From Melieria omissa (lineage: Eukaryota > Arthropoda > Insecta > Diptera > Ulidiidae), in assembly GCA_963971225.1 (NCBI GenBank), contig OZ020270.1, positions 26,845,123 through 26,909,122 on the forward strand: a stretch of DNA of 64,000 bases, written 5' to 3'. Below the pieces are notes generated by a model. It worked only from the letters and a program-made list of their open reading frames with translations, searched no databases and was not told where the DNA came from. Shown one piece after another: positions 53,660 to 63,666 of the stretch. The translations under genes were made by a program, and so were the position numbers. The stretch's first letter is position 1. The number at the start of each line of letters is the position of its first letter.

Positions 53660-53955
53660 GCCACCACTACCTACCTACCTACCTACATATTGATATCGCA
53701 TCATATTTCATACAAAATGTATGGGTGGTCCAGACAGACCACTCCGACCGTTCGAAGTATATAAAAGTTAATATCCTTGTAATTATCCTTGTGTACATTT
53801 TTTCGTCCTGATTTTTTCACCGATCGATAGCTATTGAAATTTCAAGAAAGGAAAAGTCAAGAAATTTCAAGTCGATCGCACTACTAGAAGTACTTTTTTT
53901 TTTAAATAAAATCGAAAAAAGTCTGGCCAGACCACTCCGACCGATGGAGGGTTAA

Positions 53956-55678
53956 GGAGGTTCAAGTCACTAGAATATCGTCTCACTCGCGATGCACATA
54001 TCAAGTCACAATATGTCGCTTTTATGAAAGAGTATGAAGAGTTAGGCCATGTGAGCTTGGTCAAGGCCCCTGTTGCGTACAAAAACCCTCGAGTACCTCA
54101 ACAAAACTGAGAGTGGTGTTTGACGCATCATGTCAAACAACTTCACGAAAGGCTTTGAACGATGTCCTAATGGTAGGCCCCACTATTCAACAAGATCTAT
54201 ATACTCTATTAATTACGTTTCGACTTCATTACTACGCACTCACAGCTGATATTGTCAAGATGTATCGGCAAGTCTTGATTGATCCACGTGATCGTCACCT
54301 TCAATATATCTTATGAAGAGATTCGGAAGAGGAACCGATTCATACCTACCAACTCAATACCGTGACGTATGGCACAGCAGCCGCACCCTTTCTCGCCGTT
54401 CGTAGTCTTTATTTCCTAGCCGACCAATACACTTCTGAATATCCGCTTGGTGCTAAGACAATTAAGTCTTCATTTTATGTCGACGATTTTTTGGGCGGAG
54501 CGGATGACGTCGAGGAGGAAATTCTAAAAGGAGGTTGCATGGAATTGGCAAAATGGCACTCAAACCACGAACACCTCAGAGGCGACACTACAGTTAAAAA
54601 TCTCAACATCGGAGAGGACTTGGTTACAAGCGCACTTGGCATAATGTGGGATCAATTCAAGGATTGCTTCCTGTTTTCATTTCGCCCAAGGGTTCACTAT
54701 GATGGCAAACTTCCAAAGCGAACAATTTTGTCATTGGCATCATCACTGTTTGACCCCCTTGGACTGTTAGCTCCTCTCATTACCATCGTAAAAATAGTTC
54801 TTCAAGAACTCTGGCTCCTTAAGCTTAGTTGGGACGAATCAATTCCACAAGGCATTCAAACTACTTGGGAAGACTTCATCAAGGACCTCACGTTACTGCC
54901 GTCTCTCGAAATTCCACGATGTTGTATAGCAGCTTACGCTCGCTCTCTACAATTACACGGATTCTGCGATTCATCGATTCGTGCGTACGGTTGTTGCCTG
55001 TATATTCGTACAGTGGACGCTAAGGGTAACATCATTGTACAACTGCTAACTGCAAAATCCAGGGTGGCACCCACGAAGAAAAAATCACTGCCAAAACTGG
55101 AGCTCTGCGGAGCACACTTACTTTCACAACTCTACAGCAAAATCAGCTCTCTGTTATGCGAACGCATAGCTGAAACATACTTATGGACCGACTCCCAAAT
55201 TGTTCTTCACTGGCTCAAACAAAACTCAACGACGTTATCGACATTTGTAGGCAACAGGGTTTCTCAAATTCAAGATTTGACTACGTCGTGCTACTGGAGG
55301 CATGTCCCAACCAGCAAGAATCCAGCAGATATCGTTTCAAGAGGCTCATCTGTAGCAGCGTTGGCAAGTTCAATGTGGTACAAAGGACCAGAATTTCTAC
55401 TGCACGACCAACAAACTTGGCCCGAAAACAAAAGCAATCAAATCGACTTCGACGAAGTTAATAGAGAAAAGCGAAAATCGGCATTTCATGTTTCAACGCT
55501 GTCCAACTACATCTTGGAAGTATTACAAGCCTCGCACCTAAAGGCGATACGTATTATTGCATGGATGTGTAGATTTTATAACCAAACTAACAACAAAAAT
55601 AAGTGCGACTCAACCTCCCTTTCCCCTCAGGAACTAGAAACCGCGCTCTTCTGCATCGTGTGGAACCTGCAGCAGTAG
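53956..55678 (+). pseudogene. pol: BEL/Pao reverse transcriptase and RNase H, plus strand
   Basis: It continues the RT interrupted at 44413: EYEELGHVSLVKAP, then after a frame change RVVFDASCQTTSRKALND and LTADIVKMYRQVLIDPRDR. One TGA breaks the frame near 54315. The frame from 54362 is then open for 438 residues with FYVDDFLGGADD (catalytic pair), LPKLELCGAHLLSQL and YLWTDSQIVLHWLKQ (RNase H). It ends at the linker before integrase (SPQELETALFCIVWNLQQ). The integrase that should follow is not here but on the opposite strand at 37.7-41.9 kb. Confidence 0.88.
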
Positions 55679-55679
55679 A

Positions 55680-56342
55680 TCGGTTGCGCCTTGGCAAGGA
55701 GCAACTGAGTGACAATGACGAATAACGAGTGGAAGCGTACGGCGAAATTTGAGTCAGTCCACCGGCGAGTAGATCGGTTGCGCCTTGGCAAGGAGCAACT
55801 GGGTGACAACGACGAATGCGAAACGGCAAGCACAAGTAATGCGAGCAGACTTGTAGAGCGAACGAACGAGAGACCGACGACCGAAAATTGTTTCTGTGAT
55901 ACGAATGGTGTGTGACAGAACCGACGATTGCAGGGGTACTGCGTTGATGTGGTACGAGCGCTATGTAACGGAACCGAAATTCACAAGCCGGATAACGGTA
56001 CCAACATGCGATTGGTACAGCCTTGATTGGGAAGCAAAATGTCAATATGCGATATGTACTATATAGGTGTAATGTAAATTGTATATTTGCGTGTACAAAT
56101 TCCTGAGCACAGCAGTTGACTCGAAGAGTGCTGGAGCGGCTGGCTGTTGCAACAGAATGATGAACGCTGGAGCGGCTGGCTCTTGCAGCAGAATGATGAA
56201 CGCTGGAGCGGCTGGCTCTTGCAGCAGAATGATGAACGCTGGAGCGGCTGGCTCTTGCAGTAGAATGATGAACGGTGGAGCGGCTGGCTCTTGCAGCAGA
56301 ATGATGAACGCTGGACGCGACGAAAACAATTCACTTTCACTG
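55680..56342 (-). other. BEL leader region with tandem duplications
   Basis: It lies between the inversion breakpoint and the primer-binding site. It holds a 97-bp-spaced duplication of a ~47-bp block (GATCGGTTGCGCCTTGGCAA at 55679 and 55772) and a 36-bp tandem array (56130-56315). It is probably 5' leader and the start of gag on the minus strand, but no Gag domain is readable. Confidence 0.5.
56130..56315. repeat. 36-bp tandem repeat, 5 copies
   Basis: Unit GCTGGAGCGGCTGGCTCTTG... repeats from 56130 every 36 bp with few changes. Being a multiple of 3 it leaves frames open on both strands, so the ORFs over it are not evidence of a gene. Confidence 0.9.
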
Positions 56343-56359
56343 CCCCACGTTGGGCGCCA
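56343..56359 (-). other. BEL primer-binding site, complementary to tRNA-Lys(CUU)
   Basis: The plus strand reads CCCCACGTTGGGCGCCA, the 3' end of insect tRNA-Lys(CUU) including CCA, so the minus strand is the matching primer-binding site. It lies 5 bp from the LTR edge at 56365 and fixes the element's orientation as minus. Confidence 0.8.
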
Positions 56360-56527
56360 AAAAATGTACGGTGGCGAGCGTTTTCCTACCCGAAAATGAT
56401 ATGGGGGGCCGGAATTGGTGAAGTGATGCGCGACGCGACTGTTCTGTTTCAGGGTTCAACAACGAGTGAGTTTTATTCAAACATTAGAGCACTGATGGGC
56501 ACGCTGCTACTCTCGAGTAGCAGCGAC

Positions 56528-58269
56528 CAGGGCTGCCGAACGTACTACTATAGTAGTATTTTACTACTATTTCATCATCTGTACTACCGTACTACCCACA
56601 GGCCTATTGTACTACTATTTTCTGAAATATAAGTTTTAGCAGTTGAATTTTCATATTTTAAGTAAGGCTAAGTTTAAGTTACCAAACTGAACATTGCCGA
56701 AGCACGAAATTCCAACCAATGTTGCTGTTTTTTATTTCTAACCAAATATCTTTGGTTCGTGGGCAGCCCTACCACATGTGTTTCCATATTATGGCGTTCA
56801 AACTGACGACTTATACGTGTTTAATGTGCTTAAACACGTTAAATGAACAAAACCAGTTCGAAAACCTGTTCATTCACATGCAATTGTTGTTGGAAATTAA
56901 ACGTGTTAAACCATTTAACATGTTTTGAAACGAGTTTAACGCAAGGTTGCATCCGAAAGCTTTCTATGAAAAAGCTTTTTTGTCAACTGAACACAGCGCA
57001 CACCCTAAACACAAACCAGAAAAAAACATCCCTACAGATTCAGCTGTCAATTTATCACAACAAAACCAATCAAACATTGAAAATGTGAAAATTTTGAAAT
57101 ATATATAAATTATCGTTTTGCTCGCACTGCTTTCATTCCATTCATTGCTTTATTGTGGAATCTGAATACAAGGCGTCTAATATTGAATGAAGTTGAGTAC
57201 GATGCCGTGGTTTATGAAATATGCGCCAATATTTCGCTCGAATTATGCTCCCAGCACATCAGTTAACAAAATTATTTGTTTGTTGTTTGTAAACAAACTG
57301 CTGTCAAATTAAACTTCATTGAGCAGTCTGGACGGTTGTGTTCAATAAAAAGCTCTTTTTACTTAAACTAGTTTAAATGAGTCAGTTTGAATGCCATATA
57401 TGTTTCACTTTTTGATGGACTTTTTTCAATCAAGCAAATGAGCTCGTCGTAGAGTCGCCGTTGTGCGACTAAAGTGACAATTGCACCTTTTTGAACCGCG
57501 TTGCCAAATGCTGTTCGTATAATAGTTCACATTGTTCTAATCATATGATATAAGATGTTGATAGTCATAAATAGGTATCGGATTTATATGCAAAAACTAT
57601 ACAAACACTATGCAAAAAATGCAAAAATACGCAAAATATGCAAACATATGCAAATATACAGTGCATATGTTAGCTCATTTTTAATATTTTTCAATAAAAA
57701 TATTTTCTGTCTTGGTCCCACTCAAATCGGAAGCTCCAAAAAAATATGCATTTGCATATAAACCCGATCCCTAGTCATAAACTTTGTAAACAACGCAGCA
57801 GATGCGATACCCAAAAATGAACATCGTGAAATAATAGAGTAATATTACTGTATTTAAATACAAATTAACTTATACATTTTTGTACATTCTTGTAGGAACC
57901 TTTTACAATTTGATAAAGACAATAAAGTGGTTGCTGGGACGTCGACGAGTCAGAAAAATTAAACTAAGGTGAAACTCGTAATCATTAGAATATCCTGATA
58001 TAAGTGTATAAAATCGTTCGATTTCTCTTGGGGTTGACATTTTTTTTAACCATATTCGATAACGATATTTGATATTAATAAAAAATTTTAATAATACTTA
58101 GTTTTATTATCGAATTTTCAACTTATAAAACAAATTGCGGGAAAATTTTTGTTGAATCATTTTTTTTACATTGTTTAGAAAATATACATGTGTACTACTC
58201 AAAGTCCATAAATACTACCCAAAAATCACAATTTGTACTACTGAAGAAAAATTGGAAACGGCAGCACTG
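56528..58269. mobile_element. Non-autonomous hAT element (1.74 kb) in the BEL LTR
   Basis: The TIRs CAGGGCTGCCG and (complement) CAGTGCTGCCG are flanked by GCAGCGAC and ACAGCGAC, an 8-bp duplication with one mismatch. Sub-terminal GTACTAC/TAGTAGTA words cluster at both ends. No transposase was recognised. A smaller MITE is nested at 57571. Confidence 0.8.
57571..57772. mobile_element. 202-bp hAT-type MITE nested in the hAT element
   Basis: A perfect 8-bp duplication AGTCATAA flanks it (57563-57570, 57773-57780). The ends, ATAGGTATCGGATTTATATG and (complement) AGGGATCGGGTTTATATGC, are imperfect TIRs. Confidence 0.8.
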
Positions 58270-58371
58270 ACAGCGACGCCGACTCGCGTATACGAATACA
58301 AAGCAGCGAAGTTCCGAGCGCAGCTCAGTCAATGACTACATGACGCGAAACTGAGAGGAGTCACGGTTGCT

Positions 58372-58457
58372 AATTCGGTCAAACCAGGCCCCAGAGTCGC
58401 AAATTCGGTCAAACCAGGCCCCAGAGTCGCAAATTCGGTCAAACCAGGCCCCAGAGT
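58372..58457. repeat. 30-bp tandem repeat, about 3 copies, in the BEL LTR
   Basis: Unit AATTCGGTCAAACCAGGCCC... recurs at 58372, 58402 and 58432; the last copy is incomplete. Confidence 0.9.
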
Positions 58458-59458
58458 TGATTAGGGTTCGTACAGCAAATTCGCCATACAAAAGTCAGGG
58501 CAAGGGCTGCTGGTGCGTTCGAAGTTTATTTGCAAATAAAGTAATTGTTTTTTTTTCTTTCATTCTGTAGTACGTTTATAGGAAATTGATTTCCAAAAAA
58601 ATGTTGTTGCTGAAAAACGTCATAAGTATGTTCCAACGTGTTTTAATATGATTTTACTTCAGTTTTTGCTGATTGCCCTCAAAGCCTTAACGTTTGAATT
58701 GCTTGTGTTGCAGCTCTGCGTTTGAAATGAGTTCAACTTGCCATCACTGTTCCTTGCTGCACTAGAAACGGCAAACTCAATGAGACATGAACTGAAGGAA
58801 AAAGCAACCGAATATCTGCTGACTTTAGCGTATGAAATAATTTATTTCTGCTTTTTGTTGGTACGGGTAACAATCAAAATTACTTAGACCAGGAAAACAA
58901 GATTGTTCGCAACGTTATATTTACAGCAAATAAGAAAAGTTATCACTTTAAGATGCAAACAATTGACTGGTAACCGGTGCTGTGCGAATGTTTGGGTAAA
59001 AAAACCCGTACACTGTCGGACGATTGGAAAAAGCAAAAAATGGTCTGAAAATCATTTCTCCTCTCAGTTTCGCGTCACGTAGTCACTGGCTCAGTGTCGT
59101 GTCAGATTTCATGCAAGCACGTTCACACTCGTTTGCGGTTCGCATACTGCGAATAGTTACGTTTTTCTGTATACTGAGTATTCATGTAAATCAGAAAATG
59201 TTTAAGATTGAATGGGAGATACACATTTTTTTTCTTTAAACGCTTCTAATAAAGCGCAATGCTTATTTTGCAGGCATACGATTACTGGTAATCGTTTTTT
59301 TAATTTTCAAAGACATTACAAAACATGGCAAGGGGAATTTTAAAAGTATCAGGGAAATTAAATCTTGAATCTTTACTTCGAATAAAATGCTCCAAAGAAG
59401 AAATTAATATGAACGATTTACTTAAACAAATTAACATAATGTGATTTCTACTTGCGAG

Positions 59459-59551
59459 CTTGTCTGTTTGTCTGTTCAACCACTGATGACTTGTCTGTTT
59501 GTCTGTTCAACCACTTATGCCTTGTCTGTTTGTCAGTTCAACCACTTATCC
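59459..59551. repeat. 31-bp tandem repeat, 3 copies, in the BEL LTR
   Basis: Unit CTTGTCTGTTTGTCTGTTCA... recurs at 59459, 59490 and 59521 with one or two changes. Confidence 0.9.
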
Positions 59552-59739
59552 ATCTAGTTTCTGTTATACCTGTCCCTTATATGTCCGTCCGGCTCTGATA
59601 TTTTAACGCTAGCAATATTTTTCATATTAAAATATTAAAGCTACAAAATTTACGCCTTAATATTTTGCAGTGTTTTTCACGCATACATTGCCAAAATGCG
59701 TGGTTGTGTTAGTGCCCATCTATGCATTAGAGTGTATGT

Positions 59740-59830
59740 ATAGCAAATTACATTTCAAACGTTAGGGTGTATAGCAAATTACATTCAAACGTTAGGGTGT
59801 GTCTATAGCAAATTACATTTCAAACGTTAT
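59740..59830. repeat. ~30-34-bp tandem repeat, 3 copies, at the LTR end
   Basis: The block TAGCAAATTACATTTCAAAC plus GTTAGGGTGT occurs three times. The 80-bp LTR remnant at 37.6 kb holds one full copy and parts of another. Confidence 0.85.
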
Positions 59831-60113
59831 CCTGCATTCGGTGACCGAACACCATCCTTCTTAAAGAAATAAGTCCACATATTCAGTTTTTAAACTTTTG
59901 CCTGTCCTTTGGGGTCTATTTGACCTCAGGCGGAATTAAAAAAAAACAGTTGAACAGGTTTTGTGCACTCGTCTACTTGTGTTATTTAATGTTAATGACG
60001 CTTACAACCCAATAACAAATCAAGAAAACACTTTTCGGGGCTTTCCTCTTTTTTTCTGATTTATGTGTAACATATCTTCATGTTTTGTCAGTAAATTATA
60101 TAAACCTGCCGCA

Positions 60114-60413
60114 GTCGCCGTGGCTCAGTTGGTTAGTGCGTTGGACCGCGAGTCGAAGGCGACCCAAGTTCAAATACTGCCTGTAATAATACCTAAAAAA
60201 AATAACGGGAAAACTCCTTTTCTCTTTCGGTGGCTGTCCTCTCAGCTGGAAATGGCAAACCTTTAAGAGTAAAAATTGCTTATAAAAGAGCTCTCAACCT
60301 GCCGTTCGGAACTGGCATAAAACTGTAGGTCCCTTCCACCCGCGTACAAATTCACACGCACAACACGGGTGGTTGCGGGAAGCTAGGCCTTAGTCTCGCG
60401 TAAGCGAGCTGTC
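60114..60413 (+). mobile_element. tRNA-derived SINE, copy 2
   Basis: The tRNA-like head (GTGGCTCAGTTGGTTAGTGC, B-box-like AAGTTCAAATACT at about 60167) would recruit RNA polymerase III. The body shares GGTGGCTGTCCTCTCAGCTG and CCTGCCGTTCGGAACTGGC with the copy at 33669-33973. It ends near CGTAAGCGAGCTGTC. No target duplication is obvious. Confidence 0.85.
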
Positions 60414-61017
60414 TGTTTGATTCTGACCCCAAAAGACAGCTAACGCAATTTGGAGCAAAGGACGGACGGAAGGTTTAACAAAATATCTTGTATTCTTCCA
60501 GCATTTTCAAAATACAAATATGGCTATGTGTCTAAAAGTCTTCGATTGCCTCTTTACCACAAGTAAACTTTTCTGGACGCAAAGCAAATAATGTGGAAAT
60601 GATCAGCAATGCATACAAATATAATTTGAAAATGTTGGTAACTTGACATAAATTTGAAATTTTTAACGTAACAAAAACAAAAAAAATTGTGGTACTGTTC
60701 ACTTGACGAAACCAAACATTCATTGTTGTTCTAAAGAATGTGAATGCGCAAATAAAAACAATTCGAAGGGTGAAAAACAACGTAAATATTCGTTATATCT
60801 AATAGCAAATTTCACTTTCATTCGTAATATAGAACCATCAATGGAAAAAATTTGGCCTTACGTTAAATCGGAAATTCGTTCAATGGAAAGTTCGCTATAC
60901 TGGACGTCCACTGTACATGCAAACAATTTTCTATAATCTACCTCATCGTTTGTCTCCCTTTGATTTCTGAATGCACACTTATTGTGAAGGTAGGTTGCTG
61001 GCAATATAGAAGTACTA
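60414..61017. other. AT-rich DNA, nothing recognised
   Basis: No ORF with a domain and no TIR pair was seen between the SINE and the mariner-like element. Confidence 0.5.
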
Positions 61018-61939
61018 TAGGGTAATATTACAACAACAAGAGGTGTTATTTTGGTATTCAAAGAATAATGCCATTTTTTTAGATAACTGATAGGATGTTT
61101 ATTTCATAATAAAGAGGAAGGTATGCCGTTAATAACGAAAAACAACATCAGCCAAATGGCCACCACGACCACGCTTACAGGACCATATTCTTTTCATGAA
61201 ATTTTCCATAACCAAGTCGCAAAGTGGCTGCCCTATGTCCTCGATAGCCTCACGAATTCTATCTTTGAGGTCTTGAATCGACGCTGGGCTGTTGGCGTAC
61301 ACCTTATCTTTCACGTGGCCCCAAAGGAAGAAGTCGCAAGGTGTTAAATCACAAGATCTCGGTGGCCAATTGTGATCACCTCTTCCAGAGATAACACCCA
61401 GAGGACCCAATCAGCAAAGACACGACGTTGTTGATGATCGGTCGGCTTGAGTTCTTGTGTTAACTGAACTTTATAAGCCTTAAGACCCAAGTCTTTATGC
61501 AAAATACGGTGTAATGGCGTTCTTGGAATGCCCAATTCCAAAGAACGACGAGGAATCGACAAACCTGGGTTTTTCTTCAACACTTTGGGCTACAGCAGCA
61601 ATATTCTCAGTAGTTCTTGAGCGACGTGCACGGGTTCTATTCTTCACATCACTAACTTGTCCCAACAGCTCGAATTGTTCCACCAATTTCTGTATTGCGG
61701 TCCGACAAGGTGCTTCACGACAACCCAAAAATGCTTTAGTTTTGCGAACTGTGACTGCAAGATTTTCACCATTTTTGTAGTGAATTTTAATAATTTCAAT
61801 GCGTTGTTGAAGCGTGTATCGTTCCATTTTTAGTAATGGCGTAGTTTCTACTTGTCAAATGTCAAAGAATAAAAGCTTCAAAAGTGAGTTACCGAAATAC
61901 CGGGTGATTCAAAATACACCTCTTGTTGGAAAACCCTAT
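61018..61939 (-). mobile_element. Internally deleted mariner-like element (about 0.92 kb)
   Basis: The ends TATAGGGT...AACAAGAGGTGT and (complement) TATAGGGTTTTCCAACAAGA are imperfect TIRs bounded by TA. The coding region inside retains both ends of a transposase but lacks the middle. Confidence 0.75.
61129..61827 (-). pseudogene. mariner-like transposase with DUF4817-type N-terminus, deleted core
   Basis: From ATG at 61827: MERYTLQQRIEIIKIHYKNG (N-terminal helical domain), REAPCRTAIQKLVEQFELLG, KNRTRARRSRT. Then after frame changes LSIPRRSLELGIPRTPLHRI-type linker and LKAYKVQLTQELKPTDHQQR. The next readable part is RGDHNWPPRSCDLTPCDFFL with the last catalytic Asp, then the C-terminus ending near 61129. 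The first two catalytic regions are absent. Related full proteins are known in ants and other insects (family knowledge). Confidence 0.8.
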
Positions 61940-61984
61940 ACATATATGGACAGCACAAACTGATTTTCGTAACAATATGATTAA

Positions 61985-62930
61985 CCCTCTAGTTCCCACG
62001 AAGGCCTGTAGACACCCTAAGCTTAAAAAAATTCTCTAAATTACACTATGAATTTTCTACCTGATTTTACACGTATGGAAAGGGGAATCTCCATTTTATA
62101 AAATAAATGTAGTCAGTTAACTCTGCCACATGCACAACGGCAGAAATTGTAAGACAAAGTTGAAGTTTCGTGAGAAAGTAAAAAAAGTAATTATTTTTCA
62201 AATTGTTTGAGAAACAAAAATTTAAATAAATTGTGAGCTTCAATAAAACTAAAAAAATTACTGGTGAGTAGCTGTTAATGTGTTCTTTGAGAAAATAAAA
62301 AAAAATGTGAAAATAAGTTGTTACACTCCTCCTACCTAACCCGAACCCTAGAGTGTCTGTAGGCCTGCTTGGGATGAAAAGCGTAAATAATTAACGGTCA
62401 TTGATGATATTTTTTCGCTACTTACGCATTATTTAGATGGGAGAACTAGTCCCCCTATTCCTTTATTTCATGGAGTAGATTTGTTGACATCTGTGTGAAA
62501 AGATAACAAGGCAATACAAAAAATAAGAACCGCCATATATATATACCTATACCGATTTTTTTAGTTTTCCTAGTTTATACACCCCCAAAAGCAGTGTATA
62601 AACTACCCCACGACACATTACCCCTCGCCTTAGCCCTACCTCTTTTTATTTATTGTCTATTAGGCGTATGAACTGAAACTTTTTCCCGTTATTTATGTTT
62701 ACATATATTAAAAAAAAATTTTAAATTTAAATTAATTTAAAAAAAATAATTTCATATGGGATTTTTTTGGCTTTGTTTCCCAAGCAGGCCTCTAGGCCTT
62801 CTACTTTCTACACCCTCTATCACGCCTCCTATTGACATGACATTTTTTCCCCCAACAAATATTGTTTCTCCACCACAAAACTATCACTGGTAATTTTTTT
62901 AACAAGATTAAAAACTTGGGAACTAGAGGG
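61985..62930. mobile_element. TTAA-flanked MITE (946 bp), piggyBac-type
   Basis: The TIRs CCCTCTAGTTCCCA and the exact complement TGGGAACTAGAGGG are flanked by TTAA (61981-61984, 62931-62934). Sub-terminal GGCCTG-containing words are repeated in both orientations (62000, 62360, 62790). No transposase. Confidence 0.85.
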
Positions 62931-62949
62931 TTAAGCAGAACGATGTTAA

Positions 62950-63662
62950 GGGGCCCGAACACTGTAAACTGCGATTTTTCATATGTTTTTTATTTTATTT
63001 ATTAAAAAAAAACGGACGTTCCGATTTACATGAAACTTTACACATATGTTAATAAATGTTTAGATTATCGAAAACAATTTTTTTTTTTTTTTTGGCGGCC
63101 ATGTTTGTATTCTGTAGCAGATCCAAAATGTCGTCTTTTTAAAATGACCCTTGTCGCGTTGACAGCAAATCAGCATAACGGGGCCTCCTAGAGCAAAAAA
63201 CAAAAAAGATTCTTGAAATATACATTACTGGCTACTGTTTGACGTAGGGGATTTTAAAAATATTGATTAGAAAAAAATGGCGGCTGTTTGAAGAAAAAGT
63301 TTTTTTTTTCGCTTAAAACTTTGCACTAAATTATTTATAAAAAAAAAAGTTTGGCATATATCGAAAAACGGCTACGTCGAGCAGAAGCGACACTATTCCC
63401 GAATAGAATGCAATTTAAATCAGGTCGATCGGATAAAAACTTTTTCAGTTATGCTGTCAACGCGGTCAAAAAACATGGTTTCGAGATAATCGCGTTTTAA
63501 GTTTTGAAAGGGGCAAATCGAATTAAAAAAGGTAGTAAAAAAGGTAATCTAAACATTTATTAACATATGTGTAAAGTTTCATGTAAATCGGAACGTCCGT
63601 TTTTTTTTAATAAATAAAATAAAAAACATATGAAAAATCGCAGTTTACAGTGTTCGGGCCCC
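62950..63662. mobile_element. TTAA-flanked MITE (713 bp) with ~118-bp TIRs
   Basis: The ends GGGGCCCGAACACTGTAAAC and complement match for nearly 120 bp. TTAA lies on both sides (62946-62949, 63663-63666). It starts only 15 bp after the preceding TTAA MITE. There is no ORF. Confidence 0.88.
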
Positions 63663-63666
63663 TTAA

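Larger units (their letters stand above)
48196..53683 (+). mobile_element. Near-complete non-LTR retrotransposon (5.5 kb) with RNase H
   Basis: An 11-bp duplication TACATATTGAT flanks it exactly (48185-48195, 53684-53694). It has a 5' UTR (48196-48550), ORF1, ORF2, a 3' UTR with a perfect 18-bp palindrome AGCTCTCATATGAGAGCT (53642-53659), and a short (ACCT)n tail instead of poly(A). ORF1 with a DUF4780-like domain plus APE endonuclease, RT and RNase H suggests the I/LOA side of non-LTR elements. Its integrity and perfect TSD make it one of the youngest insertions here. Confidence 0.93.
44418..53951 (-). mobile_element. piggyBac transposon (9.5 kb with two nested elements) in BEL pol
   Basis: The TIRs CCCTCCGTCGGTCGG (44418-44432) and its complement with one mismatch (53937-53951) are flanked by TTAA (44414-44417, 53952-53955). 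A second inverted pair lies inside the ends (CTTCGAACGGTCGGAGTGGT near 44456 and its complement near 53736), as in other piggyBac elements. Without the nested TIR element (46990-47909) and non-LTR element (48196-53683) it is about 3.1 kb. Removing it and one TTAA rejoins the BEL RT frame (HSTAL to RRFKSLEY). Confidence 0.93.
37599..59851 (-). mobile_element. BEL/Pao LTR retrotransposon, 22 kb with nested insertions and an inverted core
   Basis: The outer ends TGTACGGTGGC (37599) and GGTGACCGAACA (59851) are flanked by a perfect 5-bp duplication CCATC (37594-37598 and 59852-59856). Both ends recur as LTR ends: 37599-37678 and 56365-59851. LTRs, primer-binding site and integrase run on the minus strand; gag, protease, RT and RNase H between about 41.94 and 55.68 kb run on the plus strand. 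Removing four main insertions leaves about 6.3 kb, a normal BEL/Pao size. One insertion with an internal inversion explains this; two separate elements is the less economical alternative. Confidence 0.75.
56365..59851 (-). repeat. BEL 5' LTR, expanded by insertions
   Basis: Both ends match the 80-bp LTR remnant at 37599-37678. Without the hAT at 56528-58269 it is about 1.7 kb, long for this group. It contains three sets of tandem repeats (58372, 59459, 59740). A ~40-bp inverted pair (58321-58360 with 59058-59096) suggests another inserted or rearranged segment. Confidence 0.65.

Noticed and set aside
55587..56045. 152-residue minus-strand ORF as BEL gag start
   Set aside because: It overlaps the opposite-strand pol end and the tandemly duplicated leader; no Gag motif is visible, so it cannot be called a gene.
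56042..56399. Repeat-rich ORFs on both strands (12-residue repeats)
   Set aside because: They are translations of a 36-bp tandem repeat in the BEL leader, open on both strands because the period is a multiple of three.
60114..60185. Functional tRNA gene
   Set aside because: It is the head of a SINE with a long shared body; the anticodon arm is imperfect and the acceptor stem does not close.
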